A stretch of 64,000 bases of DNA from Tetrapyrgos nigripes (GCA_013368315.1 JAACJM010000078.1:1-64000); one strand, 5' to 3'; positions 22,911 through 34,585 are shown, counted from the stretch's first letter. The notes: generated from the sequence alone by a model not told the origin. Numbers and translations: made by a program.

Positions 22911-23749
22911 TAACATGACTTTGATGAATTAGGGTTTTCTGGTTTGATTTTTGGGTTACTCAAAGTTGTCTCGTCCTTTTTTCCCTTTGTTTCTTTGTCT
23001 TTCGGTTTCCTTTTCTGCATTATTCTCCATATGCTCTATGCTCTCCCTGCTATTCTCTCATGTGATCGCTGTGGTGCTGTTTTCTGCTCTCGTGGATTTG
23101 CTCTCGTTTTCATTTTCATTTGTTGTCTTAGTTCTTTTTCTCTCAAGGAGAAACATCACTCGGATACCTAATTCCTATCATCCACCCATCCATCCATCCA
23201 TCCATTATAGATCGCATGGACATTCTGTATATCATCATCGGCATTATCCTCTCAAGGAGGACCGTCTTCATCCGCATCTCTCTCTGACTGTATCGTTATT
23301 TCTTCTCTCCAGGCATTATGGACTCCTTATTATGCAAATGTCATCGTTATCGTGGCATTATGTCTATCACGTATCTCATGGTCATCATTCCTAATTTCCT
23401 CTCAAGGAGGACTCATTTACGACGTCTCAGAATCTTTTTCTACTTTCTCTACTTTTGCTCCACCTACTCACTAATACTGCTACATACTTACGTATTCACA
23501 GCGCGTTATCTGTAACTAGCACTCCCCAACTACTCCCTATAGGGCTTTCTTGAAGATGTTGTACTGCATTGGTAATGTACACGTACGAGTGTACTTACTA
23601 CTTACTACTTACTACTGTAGCGAACAAAAATGTACTTTAGACCTTTTACCTTTGTGGAATATTCAAAACCCTTCTCGAAAATCTTCTCGAAATTTGAGCT
23701 TCGTCGGTAGTTCCCACTGTTGCACGACTGAGTACGACAAAAAAAGTGT
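22911..23749. other. Downstream region with three CTCTCAAGGAG repeats
   Basis: This pyrimidine-rich stretch is probably 3' untranslated and intergenic. CTCTCAAGGAG occurs near 23139, 23252 and 23400; the last two read CCTCTCAAGGAGGA and are self-complementary (CCTC...GAGG). There are also a short CCAT tandem (about 23185) and an ACTTACT tandem (about 23592-23612). No gene seen. Confidence 0.45.
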
Positions 23750-23821
23750 TGACCCCTGCCCGGATTGAACGGACGACCTTGTGGACTGGAATCACACGCT
23801 CTACCACTGAGCTAAGGGGTC
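23750..23821 (-). tRNA. tRNA-Trp (CCA anticodon), intronless
   Basis: Read on the minus strand, the acceptor stem GACCCCT pairs with AGGGGTC. The D arm is GCTC...GAGC. The anticodon stem TGTGA/CCACA (one A-C mismatch next to the loop) holds loop TTCCAGT, giving anticodon CCA. The T arm GTCCG-TTCAATC-CGGGC completes a 72-nt cloverleaf including the discriminator A. No CCA is encoded, as expected for a nuclear tRNA gene. It is divergent from, and 80 bp upstream of, the aminotransferase. Confidence 0.9.
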
Positions 23822-23901
23822 ACGAAATCAATAGCAAATCTTTACACCAAATCATCAGAAAGTCTCAAACCCGCCCACATGACTCCTGAACCTCTTTATC
23901 G

Positions 23902-25784
23902 ATGACCTCCACCTCGCTCAGCTTTCGCCTTTCCAGAGGTGTCCTTTCCACCATATCTCCCCCGTGAGCTCTTCATGATACCTCTTCTTGACTCTTTGTT
24001 CAATATTAATTCCTTAATTCCTCAAAAATTCGTCAATTTTTGGTCTACTGGTACACCGTACTATGAAACGACTATAACAGTATCCCAACAGCCTATGCAT
24101 GGGGAGCCCAATTCGTCCCGAGCCCTACTCGTCCTAAACTGGACATGTCTCAAGGTGTTCCTGGTACACCTCCTCATCCAATCTTTCAAAAAGCTCTAGT
24201 CGAAGCCGCCGGTTTACCCCATAGTTACGGGTACTGTCCTGCTGAAGGCGAAGTCAAGTTGCGAGAAGGATTGGTAGATGAGATGAAGAGATGTGTTTAT
24301 GGAAAGGATATCGATTTGAAGAAGGAAGATGTAGCGTTGACGGCTGGGTGTAATATGGCTTTCGTCGCGACGGTTATGTGTTTGGCCGATGAAGGAGATG
24401 AGGTGGTTTTACCTCTTCCGTGGTATTTTAATCATCAGTGCGTATTCCTGGTTTTCCTCTCCGTCTTCCTGAGTCAGTCTGATGTGGGCTTGCTTGTCTT
24501 TTTCAGAATGACTCTTAGTCTCCTGGGCATAAAAACTGTACCGCTGCCAACGTTCGCTAGCGACGGTTTTCTTCCTTCAGTGGAGAAGTGCAGGTTGCTC
24601 TTGACGGAAAAGACGAAGGCAATTGTGCTGGTTACTCCCAATAATCCTGTACGTCGTCTTTTTTCTCCCCTTTCTTTCTTTTCTTTGCCTTTCCTTTTCG
24701 TTCTGTCGCTGTCAGAAGCTAAACACTGCTACCCTTATATGTATCTCTACAGACTGGCGCTATCTACCCACCTTCTCTCATCTCCTCTTTCGCTGCTCTT
24801 GCGCAAACACATGGTATCGCTCTAATCCTAGACGAAACCTATCGTGACTTTATCCTTCCAGCCAGTTTACCTCCTCATACGCTCTTCTCATCTGGCGTGA
24901 CCCCCTCAACGTTTCCCTCATCCTCATTATCAATCCCGCCTCTCAACCACAAATCAAACTGGCGCTCAACTCTCATCTCCCTCTACTCCTTCTCCAAATC
25001 TTACCGTATCCCAGGACACCGGCTTGGATCTATAACCGCTTCTCCAGAGTTTCTGCATCACGTTAGGACGGTACTTGATACGCTTCAGATATGTCCACCG
25101 AGGATTGCGCAGTTGGCGCTTTCGTTGCCTGCATCTGCAGATCAGGCTGTGACGGGACCTGAGGCTGCGGCTGGTCCCCTCATCCTCCATACCCTCCGCT
25201 CAGACATCCTCTCTACGTCTCTTTCCCTCGCTTCACGTCATAAACTCTTCTTATCCTCCCTTCTCTCAATCTCACCGAAATGGAAACTGGCTTCACAAGG
25301 AGGGTATTACGCATTTGTTCGGCATCCGTTTAAGGGAAAGACTTCGAAAGAAGTATGTAGGAGGTTAGCGGTGGAGATGGGTGTGGTGGTGTTGCCGGGG
25401 AGTTTTTTTTGTGAGGAGAAAGTGGTTGTGGATGTTGGGGAGAGAGTTAAGGGAATGGGACGATTAACCGCTGGTGGAGAAATTACGGAGAAAGACGCAG
25501 AGCAAATCAATGGGACCGCTAATCATACCGTCAATGGGTTCAAACCTAGGACGGTAGAGGTACAGGTGATGGACGTCGTACCCACGGACGACGAAATTGA
25601 TGCTTCTAGCCTTCGTCGGGAAGTCGTCAAACTAGATCTGCCTTTTGACTCGGAGAACGCAGAAGAGGAACAGGATAGATGGATCAGGTTTTCAGTCGCT
25701 AACGTTGACGATGAGAAGGTTGTGAAGGTGTGTGAAAGGTTGAGGGAATGTGAGGAGGTGTTTGGATGGGAGGTTGAGGGCTGA
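23902..25784 (+). CDS. PLP-dependent aminotransferase, class I/II fold
   Basis: The exons are 23902-23963, 24081-24437, 24507-24648 and 24753-25784, giving 530 aa; all junctions are GT-AG and in phase. The fold-type I layout is clear: an N-terminal substrate segment (LDMSQGVPGTPPHP), HSYGYCPAEGEVKLREGL, VALTAGCNMAFVATV, VTPNNPTGAIYP, LILDETYRDF (the Asp that pairs with the PLP pyridine nitrogen) and SLYSFSKSYRIPGHRLG, with the Schiff-base Lys and a phosphate-binding Arg. GGYYAFVRHPF and a late WIRFSVANVDDEKV complete the small domain. An insertion of about 90 residues between VVLPGSFFCEE and WIRFSV is longer than in usual family members and looks polar and flexible. It transfers an amino group between an amino acid and a 2-oxo acid; the substrate is not readable from sequence. 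Confidence 0.9.
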
Positions 25785-26297
25785 GGAGGTTGGGTACACG
25801 TAGGCGGATGGCAGGCGAGGTTGGTCAGTTGGATAATGGGGTTGAGCCAGCCTTGGACTGTTAGTCACGTCAACGTGTTAACACGTTGGTAGTGGATGGT
25901 CCACGAAATTGATGTTCGGCGGTCGGTCAAGTGGGATCTGTGAGCGAGCGAGTTTTGGTTTCTGGATGTCGTCGGTATCCGACCGAGGTGGTTTGGGACG
26001 CTGAGGTGATTAGTTTGGCGTCTGGTGCTGCTAGGAAAGTTAACGCTGCGAGGATGGATTCTGGACTTCGGGGTGCTGGTGGTCATCGGTGATAAGTTCT
26101 AGACGAGCCTGTATGTATTAAGTAGAGAGTATAAGTCAGCATATTGATTGTAGAATAATGAAAAACGCTATGTATGTACTATGCATGAGGTACCGGTGGA
26201 TGGCAGTGTTCTTTGGCAAAAAGTTGAAAAAAACTTAGTCTGATCCGGTGTGTGGAAGCTTCCCTCGTCCGCCAAAATGAACCCTCTCTCAGGGGCA
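25785..26297. other. No gene recognised
   Basis: Intergenic sequence between the aminotransferase and the tRNA-Pro gene. A short palindrome-like GTCAACGTGTTAACACGTTG sits at about 25868. No coding frame with family features. Confidence 0.4.
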
Positions 26298-26386
26298 GGG
26301 CCTGACCGGGAATTGAACCCGGGACCTCCTCGAGAGTCCCCCGCAGGGCGCCCTAACAAGGAATCATACTACTAGACCATCAGGCC
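26298..26386 (-). tRNA. tRNA-Pro (AGG anticodon) with a 17-nt intron
   Basis: On the minus strand the acceptor stem GGCCTGA pairs with TCAGGCC. The anticodon stem CCTTG pairs with CGAGG across an intron. The loop TTAGGG gives anticodon AGG. The intron (complement 26334-26350) starts one base 3' of the anticodon, the canonical position. The T arm is CCGGG-TTCAATT-CCCGG. Mature length is 72 nt. The A/B-box-like TGGTCTAGTAG and GGTTCAATTCC are intact. Confidence 0.9.
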
Positions 26387-26960
26387 GATGTTGTTTACTT
26401 CATCAAGCAACTGCACAGCCGTGGCACAAAGTTTTGACTGCCACGTGTATCTCGCGGGTCGTTTTTGAAATTGAAAAGTCTGAGCCTTGTACTGCAACAA
26501 CGTCTGCAAAGCGCATGCGTAATCCTTTGGCCATGGTATTTCTGTCGCCTCTTCCCTTGATGTTTCAAACCTCCAGCAAGTATCATCTAGGAGTCCAGCT
26601 CTGACTTCGGACGGCTAAAATAGTGATGCAGACTCTCCTGTGCGTCTCCATTTTCGAACAACCGACGACGGTTATTTAGTCTTGCAGCAACATCCAGGAC
26701 GATGATAGAGAAGATTATAAGATTAGCTTCTGTCGGGGTTATCTTTCATCCTGCGTCCGAGTGGCATATCACACCATCTCTTGACCCGTTTGGAGTTGTC
26801 GTCTTTGTTGGTCTGTTATGATGGGCATAGGTCAGTACACCGCTGCGCCTCATCAGAGCTTGGTAACCGTCCCTCGTCCCTGACTACACCCTATTTCTAG
26901 CCCGGGTTGACGTTTGCCTGGTTGCATGGCTCAACCTTCTCCTCAACCTCTTCAGCTGAC
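26387..26960. other. No gene recognised
   Basis: No supportable coding frame on either strand. It probably contains the promoter of the following membrane protein gene and possibly an unrecognised first exon of it. Confidence 0.4.
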
Positions 26961-28933
26961 ATGTCCTTCTCTGAGCTTGAAGCGCCAGAGTGTGACGCGT
27001 CAACCAACTTCAACACGTCCTTCATTTCTTTCAACTCGTCTGTGAGTGATGAAAAGTCTCGTCTTCTCCTTTCAAACGGTATATTCACCTCACGCTTTAG
27101 GTCCTTAACTCTATCGTTCACTGTCTTTATTTATTCCCTTTTTATACCCGTCAGCTGCTATAGAATAGCGTTACCGGATACGATAACTGCAGGAGTCCCC
27201 GTCATTGCGACATGGTTCCTTGAACCTAATGACCCCCAAACGTTTGGGATTGTTGAGAATAACCTCATGATAGACGCTTTCCAATCTGTCATTCCTATAA
27301 TTGCCTCGGCGTCGTTTGGGACTATTGAGCTAACTTTGAGCTCTCCAGGGTGAGTTCACGAATACGTGATCCCTCTTCGTCATTCTCTGACTATATTTCT
27401 TGATTCTATACAGACAGTTTGTCCTGCCAGCAGCTACAGAAACTGCGTACGTGCTACATATTATTCCCAGGATCTCAAAATAGATTTACGCTCACTTGAT
27501 ATTTAATCAGTCTAGCGGACGATGATCAACGCCTGCATATATTTGGAGCCGGACAGCAGATTGCTGTTCTCGCAGGCACCAACCAGCCCTCTGTTATCAC
27601 CCCTCCTCCGTCAACTCCAGAGACACCCGTCACTACCGCTACTCCCCCTCCCCCTCCCCCTCCCCCTCCTTCTACTCCCTCTCCTCTCCCTCCTCCTCCA
27701 TCTGACAGCCCAGATTCACCAACTTTGACCAGGTGAGACAATCAATAATATGCATGCATTTCGTACAGTGAAAACTAACTAGGTTATAGCGCTCCCGTCC
27801 CAACTGAGGTCTCAGACCCTCAAGCTGGAAGTATTACTGCACAGGGCAACACCGACTCGGAAACCACCAGCAAGGTGATCAATACTATGATTGTCGTTAA
27901 TCAAACCGGTGGAGATGGCACTGAAACGTATGTAACTCTTTCCCAATTGATCATCTTCAAGTTGATGTAATCCGTCGATCCTCAGGAATGATATCACTCA
28001 GACCGAGTCTCAATCACCTCAGACTAGTCTCGGTGCAGCCTCAGTTAGTGACAGGTGAGTGGTGATCTGAGTCACTCTGAAACGAACGAATTTTGACGGG
28101 AAGCCAATGTGTCTTTTGTTGTCTACTTATAGCGAATCTGTCGTTGACGCTTCATCGAATGGGTGAGACATGAAAGATATATGAGTGAGGGACCCGTTGT
28201 TGATATTATATTTTTCCTGGTCTACAGCATTGCCGGGCCAAGTGCCTCCCCTACTTCCACCCAGTCCTCAACTTCCATCGCAGATCCCAACCATACCTCC
28301 TTAGGGCCAGGTGGATCATCGCCCAACCCCTCTGATCCACACGGACCCGGACCCGAAACTCAAAGTCCACATCACAATTCCAACAACAAAGACTGGCGCA
28401 AACGCCTCGCCATCATCCTCGGTGTCATCTCCGCTGTGTTCATCTCAGGTGCCTTGTTCTGGTACTTCTTCATCACTAAGCAGCGATACGCCAATAACCG
28501 GAGGATTGAGTTGTTCCGAGAGAGGTTGAGGGGCTTGGGTATGACGTGGATAAGCTCAAGCTCTCGTGACAGCGGTAGCACATATCGAACCTCTTCGGTT
28601 TGGGGACCGACTCATGAAGATACTGGTCATCATGATGGGTCTGAGACTGCGACCATCAGAAGGGTTTTATCGAATCGTTCGCTTGGATTTGGATCGTTTG
28701 CTTCACATGGCATGAGGGAAAGAGATCTAGAGGAGAATGACTTGATCACTTTTCAGCATCCTGAGGCTCAGTCTACTCATGGGATCGAGAGGGCTAATGG
28801 CGACGAAGCATGGGGAAAAAGTCGTAGCCCAGGTGCCAGTCTGAACATTAGTCGCCTTTCGCCGCCTGATTCGGTGTATTCTGGGTTTACCAGTGGACAT
28901 TATGCTTCCAGCAGTCTACGAGAGATGGTCTAA
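26961..28933 (+). CDS. Single-pass membrane protein with Ser/Thr/Pro-rich ectodomain
   Basis: It has about seven exons: the first ends near 27349 (GTGAGT), and further introns lie near 27350-27413, 27448-27511, 27735-27788, 27928-27985, 28055-28131 and 28164-28227. A hydrophobic stretch (LTLSFTVFIYSLFIPVSC) precedes a conserved-looking ectodomain (YRIALPDTITAGVPVIATWFLEPNDPQTFGIV). A polyproline run (about 27645-27690) and Ser/Thr/Asn-rich segments follow. One transmembrane helix lies at about 28410-28470 (LAIILGVISAVFISGALFWYFF), then a basic stop-transfer and a cytoplasmic tail of about 150 residues. This ITAGVP-type ectodomain plus TM layout is common in unnamed basidiomycete surface proteins; no function is known to me. 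The true start is uncertain: no ATG sits directly before the hydrophobic stretch, so an upstream first exon is possible. Confidence 0.7.
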
Positions 28934-29856
28934 CGCTCGTTACGCTGAATCGACGGCGAGAATAGTAGGATTAGTTGATATTCGTTCCTTTCTGTCAGCT
29001 TCTCCGTAATACACTCGTTGACTCGTATCTCTCATTTCATGGAGACTTCTCCGTCTGTCTATGCAGGTTAACACGGTCCAAACTTCGGTCTTTGCCAAAT
29101 TCCATTCGTAATGCGTTGGTAAGCTGATGGGTAGTCATCCTAATTCATGACGTATTGCTTGACCCTGTTTGACCCCACTTTTTTGGGCTTGATCAAGCGT
29201 CAAACTGCAAGCCGACCTGCTGCCTCACTTTTCTTCCCAAGTCGATTTTGGAGCCTGATTTCGGCGCCCTTATTCAATTCGGACAAGTCGGGCAAGTTCG
29301 GCAATCTCAACAAGTTCTTTCTGCCTCCCCTTGACAGCTTCGTCCTTTCTGCCCTCAAGCTTTGCTTGACGTTCCTTCCCTTGTCGCTCGGGGATTTCGC
29401 GTAAGGACAAATGTGACTTGGAGTGTATTTGGAGTATACTGGAGGCTCATGGGATGGAACGCCTTTAGAACACCTAGGGAGAGGACGATACGTCCAAGGT
29501 ACATGACTCTGGATCCTCAGCAGCCTAGTCAAAGCTGCGGCCGCCTAGAGGATACGGGTACTCTGGACACTGAAGGAGGTGACCCACTCCGCATTTTACA
29601 ATGCCGGCTGTCAGTGCGGTATCGATTTCGGGCTCTGTTCCTGGTTCTACTGGTATGGAGGCAGAGGATGATTTGACTAGGTTACCCGAAAAGGCTAGGA
29701 CGAGGACTATTGCTACGGCTAAGGAGAGGAGAGACAGCCTGAGGCGGGGTGGGAGTTGATGGATTTGAAACCTCGGTGTTGAAGAAATTGGACGAGGGAT
29801 ATGTGTCTAGAGGTGTGGGAGACTGGGACTTTGGAGATGCACCGTCGGACTGAGTA
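28934..29856. other. No gene recognised
   Basis: The open frames here (for example 29147-29404 and its reverse) have no family signature, no introns and no start context that stands out. I leave this stretch unassigned. Confidence 0.4.
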
Positions 29857-30089
29857 CAGTAGCTGCGAAAATTGATGTCGCTTCCTTTTTTGGAATTTAG
29901 CTCCGGGCTGGTTTCTGGCTTACCTCTTGCTTCGGGATGGGTCCGGATATATGAGAGTAGACCCCAACACCACTTTTCTAGCAACGCAAAGGCTGCGTTG
30001 AAGGAGAGTGAAGCAAAAGATTGTAACCCGGCAGCCCGGCACCCTGCTATTTCCAAAAAAGGAAGCGACATCAAATTTCGCAGCTACTG
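29857..30089. mobile_element. 233-bp MITE with about 43-bp inverted repeats and TA duplication
   Basis: The ends are CAGTAGCTGCGAAAATTGAT and its reverse complement with one mismatch. The inverted similarity runs about 43 bp, through TGTCGCTTCCTTTTTTGGAA. The element is flanked by TA (29855-29856 and 30090-30091). The interior is non-coding. The pattern fits a Tc1/mariner-type non-autonomous element. Confidence 0.8.
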
Positions 30090-30711
30090 TATGTAGTACA
30101 TATAGTCTATCCACCGTCTCTAATGTACATGTCTACAGACTACGGACTACCATACTTACTATATTTAGCTGTTGTTGTAAACGTACATGTACATGATGCT
30201 GTAGCTACATCTTTCTCACCTTATGGACCTGAGGCAACTTCAAACAGACGGCACACGGTGGATACCTTAACTATGCACATGGACAACTGAAGTGACGGGT
30301 GGCCAGTACGTACTATTTTCTCTTCAGTTGGCATAGACTGCTGACGTGAACAGTTGCACAGTATGTCACTGAAATGAAACCAGGCCAAGCCGCCAAGTGG
30401 GCTCATCCTTATTCCTGAGTGGGCTACTTCAGACTCACGGAGAACTTCCATTCTCTATTATCCGGAGTTCACAAGGTCTTGCGATGACTACGGCGCAGTA
30501 ATATCGATGTCGTTGACAGTTTCATAATTTTGCTTCTTCATCTTCATAGCTCAACAGCGCTCATAGTTCCCAGGGTAGATAGAACTCGGAAGATGACATT
30601 GTCATTGGACGTGGCGTCCCCGGCGCAGTGATTTTCTCTCGATTAGTGACAGACCATGCTTTGTACTCATTTTTCCAGTGACTTCACTCAGAAGTTCACT
30701 GAGGTGACTGG

Positions 30712-30722
30712 CCGTATAAATA
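30712..30722 (+). promoter_or_regulatory. TATA-like box of the peroxygenase gene
   Basis: GCCGTATAAATACG lies about 50-60 bp upstream of the ATG at 30772, a reasonable position for a strong class II promoter with a short leader. This is inferred from sequence and position only. Confidence 0.5.
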
Positions 30723-30771
30723 CGACGGGTCGAAAGTCACTTTGCACCATACTCAAGCTCACCTGGTGATC

Positions 30772-31950
30772 ATGAAACTTACCTCTTTACTCTCTTCCCT
30801 CACTTTGGCCTGTGTCGTTCCAGTCGCTGTTGCTCAAAAGTCCCACAATCCTCAGGCTGACCAGGTCAATTGGAGCGCTCACAAATGGCAAGCACCCACC
30901 GCTACTGATTCTCGTGGGCCATGCCCTGGCTTGAATACGTATGTACTCTTACCCTTCGAATCATACATTTGCAACTCTGACTCATCGGAATTCTTGTGGC
31001 TCTTTCCATGGCAGGCTGGCGAACCATGGTTTCTTACCTCGTAACGGGAAGAACATCACTGTCAATATGGTCATGGATGCTATTCATGGTGAGTCCTACT
31101 TTAGTCAGGCTTCAGGATAAAATTTCGACAGTGACTCATCATTTCCATTACTCCGTGTGTCAATAACCTCACTGCTCAGACGGCTTCAACTTCGATAAAG
31201 GCGCTGAAATTCTTCGAGTTGCCGCCAAACTTGGCCTCTTGACTACGGACGAGATTGATAACTACATGCTAGAGGATCTTGCATTGTAAGTCTTCATATT
31301 AAAGTAACATTATTCCAATCTAATACCTCAACTTCTAAAGGCATGGAACGCTTGAACACGACGTTTCCCTTTCTCGTTCGGACATCTTCGCCGATGGTTC
31401 TGGCGACAATCTTCATTTCAACGAGACTGTTTTCACTACTTTGGCGAATTCTAACCCTGGTGTGTCGAAACGTTTACTACATCAACGACACACTCTTACA
31501 CTCTGATTCACGGGAATCAGGCTCAGATGTTTACAATGTCACATCCGCTGCTGCGGCTTTGGATCAAAGGCTCGCGTTGGATATGATTGAACACCCTGAC
31601 TTGACGAACACTATCAAGGAGTTCTTTGTCAGGGCTATCGAGAGTAGCTTCTACTTGAGCGCCATGGGTGATCCCATTAAAGGCATTGCGAAACAAGAGT
31701 ATGTCTTCAAAGCAAAGTCTTCAAGCCAAACCTCTTATCCTTTTGATGAACTACGTATAGATTCGTCCAAATTTTCTTCCGAGAAGAACGCCTTCCAATT
31801 GCTGAAGGTTGGGTCCGTTCTCCTGTTTTAATCACCAACGAAATCCTTGGAAACCTCACTGGTCAGATCCAGCAACTGTCCAATTGGACATCTGGACCTG
31901 GCTGCCCTTGGATCAGGCTCCAGCCCGAAGGGGATGTGTCTATCGTATAG
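30772..31950 (+). CDS. Heme-thiolate peroxidase (unspecific peroxygenase / chloroperoxidase family), secreted
   Basis: The exons are 30772-30938, 31015-31088, 31180-31285, 31341-31459, 31521-31698 and 31761-31950, giving 277 aa; every junction is GT-AG and in phase. A signal peptide is visible (MKLTSLLSSLTLACVVPVAVAQ). The heme-ligand motif is RGPCPGLNTLANHGFLP, with the proximal Cys in PCP and split by intron 1. LHGTLEHDVSLSRSD provides the Glu-His-Asp motif used for metal binding and acid-base chemistry. FFVRAIESSF supplies the likely second catalytic Glu. The length suits the short UPO group. Family members use peroxide to oxygenate or halogenate organic substrates outside the cell; the particular substrate is not readable. 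Asn-X-Ser/Thr sites (NIT, NET, NVT, NLT, NWT) fit a glycosylated extracellular enzyme. Confidence 0.92.
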
Positions 31951-32714
31951 GATTTCACTTGAAGACCGACTCGAGTTGTAAATATTAAGTAGGTTAACTA
32001 CTGCGGTATATGGTCTGTCGTATCTAGGTATTTAGTATCATCATCATCATCATCGAGCTTTCAACGCGATTTATTTAGTATGCACACGTCAAGCTGTGCG
32101 AGTGCCCGATATTGTACAAGACGATTATAAACTAATAACGTCAACTCATCTATTTGAGTGTGGCATGAAGCCACGAATATGCTTTCCTGATTCGAAAGTT
32201 CGAAGATCCGGAATCAGATATTTGCAGTAAATTGTGTCCCTGGGGTAGAACGGCGATCGATGCCAAGGCCTCCTTGGACGAGATAGGTGGACCTGCTCTG
32301 CGAAGGCAATCTCTAGTACCTTACTTGGGCAGAGAATCGTCCTTCCACAGTTGAGCCTCGGTCCGCAGGCGCGTCATAGATCGCTGCAGTACTGACGCCG
32401 AGGTATGCGATATTCGGGAGGACGATAAACGATGACGAATAGTAGATGAGCCGAGGACTTGAAAATGCGGACTGTAAGTCAGCAAATGCTATCTTTATCA
32501 TGTACAAATACGTAAAGTAAAGTGGAAAAAGGAATGACTCACTCCAGATGGTAAGAGCGCGATGATGAGAGGAGGCCAAATCACCGGAAAGACTCATATC
32601 TTCCGACCTCTAAGTTGAGAGAATACGTTCTATACATAAAATCAAAATTAAACTATGAAAAAAAAGACTTACAGATACGTTAGCACCTCGTTTTTGACTA
32701 AAAGCAGCTCTGGA
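31951..32714. other. Mostly unassigned, with an ATC microsatellite
   Basis: An ATC tandem lies at about 32038-32056. A minus-strand open frame at 32597-32313 contains a hydrophobic stretch (LIYYSSSFIVLPNIAYLGVSTAAIYD) and splice-like signals, but it is too short and isolated to call a gene. It may be a fragment of a membrane protein gene. Confidence 0.35.
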
Positions 32715-32990
32715 GAAATTTGCGAAGCCCAACTTAGCCTAGCGTCGGCGGGACACGCTAGCTTAAAGTCTTGAATTCGCGTGTAACAAATCTGATACCT
32801 CAGTCTTGGCCCACTTCATCCAGGTAGCCCCAGCAGCATCTCTATGTGCTGTTTCCCCTCTTAGCTTGCTTTGAGAAGCTTTCCGATGGTATTGAGGCAG
32901 GCTAGGTAGGCTAGGCGACTCATGAGAACTCGTTTTGCAACGAGACTTGCCATTCTCACTCCGTTCCCAAAAGGTTCACATGCCCCTATT
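32715..32990 (+). repeat. Left arm of a large inverted repeat flanking the element nest
   Basis: This segment is alignable over about 275 bp with the reverse complement of 48446-48715. Shared runs include ACTTCATCCAGGTAGC, TGTTTCCCCTCTTA, GCTTTCCGATGGTA and CTCGTTTTGCAACG. Identity looks moderate, so the copies are old. Sequence outside and inside the two arms does not match. They may be two independent insertions of one repeat family in opposite orientation, or termini of a very large element. Confidence 0.7.
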
Positions 32991-33251
32991 CCCGACCTTC
33001 AAGGCCATGCCACAGGCGCAATTTTCTGGCAAAGAGAAATAGATGGCTCGTACTATGAGCTAAGCTAGAAGCATTTTTTGGGGGCCACTTAATCTACTTA
33101 TACTGTAAGTCTGAATTCCTAAGTCATTTTGTTCTCTCTTGGCCCACAATGTGTTACTTATTGAGGCCTTCAAAATCCTCACTCTTTACTTTGAAAATGA
33201 CCTGTACTGAACAAGAAATTTGTTTTTTTTTTTAATATAGCTATTATTGTT

Positions 33252-33512
33252 TGATGTAGGTGCTTGCACCTCCGCAAATAGCAAGCGGAGCCTCATCCCA
33301 TACCCCTCTCTCAAACATCCATTCATCATTTCATTTATGTTTCCGATTTATTTGTTTCAGCATTTTCCAAGGATCGGTTGCGGCGGGTGCTGTGGTTTGC
33401 AGCGGAGGCTCGTTGTACATCAGTATGATCCGTCGTATATATATATGATTTGATTCATCAGTTATTCTTTAGTTCAAGTTTGACCCCAACCATCTACGCA
33501 TTCTTTCTTTTG
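33252..33512 (+). repeat. Left direct repeat (LTR) of the gag-only element
   Basis: It begins TGATGTAGGTGC. It contains CAAATAGCAAGCGGAGCC, a TATATATATATG run near 33438 and the AGTTTGACCCCAACCATC block, all also present in 42203-42469. The left copy lacks a 10-bp CGGAGGC-type insertion present in the right copy. Confidence 0.75.
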
Positions 33513-34279
33513 TTCTCGCTACGCCATCTCCCTCTCCCCTTGCGTATTGATATGGCTGAACAAGATCAATCTTCAGGAACGAGCTATAGCCAGAAGGGGA
33601 AAGAGAAGGAGAAGGTTGCTCGGCAAACCCCAGCTGCGAAGGCACTCTCCAAGATGATTGAACGTGGAACTGGTCTGAAAGAAGCTCGTGGTCGTACTTC
33701 GATTCCCTTTGTTTCTGCTACCGGCACAGATGATACCATCCCTTCCTCACAAACACCCACTTCTCCTGTTACTAGAACACAGCCACCTCCTTCTACTTCG
33801 AAATCGTCAACCCTTCCAGCTACCGGTCAGGATCCAGTCGAAGAGATAGACGACGACATTCAATTGCAAAACGATGTTACCAGGGTTACGACTCTTTGCG
33901 ATGGATTGGTAGAAAAGGCGATTAAAGGAGAATTCACGAGAAGAGAGCTCGAGTCAAAGTTAAAGGCTGTTGGGATTGAGGAGATTGCGTTGAAAGATTA
34001 TCTGGACTCGTATGATGATTCCAAGAAGATCGGTGACCAAATCAGCAATGTTGACAACGCTGAGTATTCATCTGTCCCAGTCTTCTCTAATACTGATTTC
34101 GACACTGTCTATGCTGCGGTTACTCGAGCCAACACTGCGGCAGCGCAAAAGAAGCGTGTCTCTTATCTGGATCCCATCTCACCAGACGAATTCCTCGCTT
34201 CAGCTCTCCCACAAAACTCTACCACTTCCCAATCCCTTCCCATTCCTCGTAACGCCACTCCTCATTCCAGCTTCCTCTC

Positions 34280-34330
34280 TATGGTGTTCAAAGTGTTAAA
34301 AAAATAATTTCCGAGTTTTACCTTGCGAAG
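34280..34330 (+). repeat. Left terminal inverted repeat of the 6.6-kb transposon
   Basis: 51 bp, identical to the reverse complement of 40884-40934. It starts TATGGTGTTC, includes AAAAAAATAATTTCCGAG and ends CCTTGCGAAG. Confidence 0.9.
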
Positions 34331-34332
34331 CA

Positions 34333-34585
34333 ACGATTTCGAGCCTACGCTCTCTTGAAGCTACGACTTTTCAGTGCTACGATTGTTCGGTGCTACGATT
34401 GTTTGATCCTACAATTTCGATCCTACGATTTGTTGAGGCTACGATTTTGAGGCTACGATTTTTCAAGGCCACGATTTTTCGAGGCTACAAATTTCGAGGC
34501 TACGATTTCTTGAGGCTACGATTTCTCGAGGCTACGATTTCTCGAGGCTACGATTTTTCGAAGCTACGATTTTTCGAGGCTACGT
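34333..34585 (+). repeat. Left subterminal array of GGCTACGATTTTTCGA-type repeats
   Basis: About 17 tandem units of 13-17 bp with consensus GAGGCTACGATTTYTC, the most regular ones at 34495-34580. The reverse complement of the same core (TCGTAGC) is arrayed at the other terminus. Such subterminal arrays commonly serve as transposase binding sites; that role is inferred. Confidence 0.85.

Noticed and set aside
26897..27121. Minus-strand frame with a charged, coiled-coil-like translation opposite the membrane protein exon
   Set aside because: It lies antisense to the better supported ectodomain gene, is short and has no continuation.
32313..32597. Possible membrane protein exon on the minus strand
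   Set aside because: One hydrophobic stretch and weak splice signals only; no second exon found.
34333..34585. Coding interpretation of the TACGATTTT array
   Set aside because: The open frame there is produced by a tandem DNA repeat whose inverse copy lies at the other transposon end.
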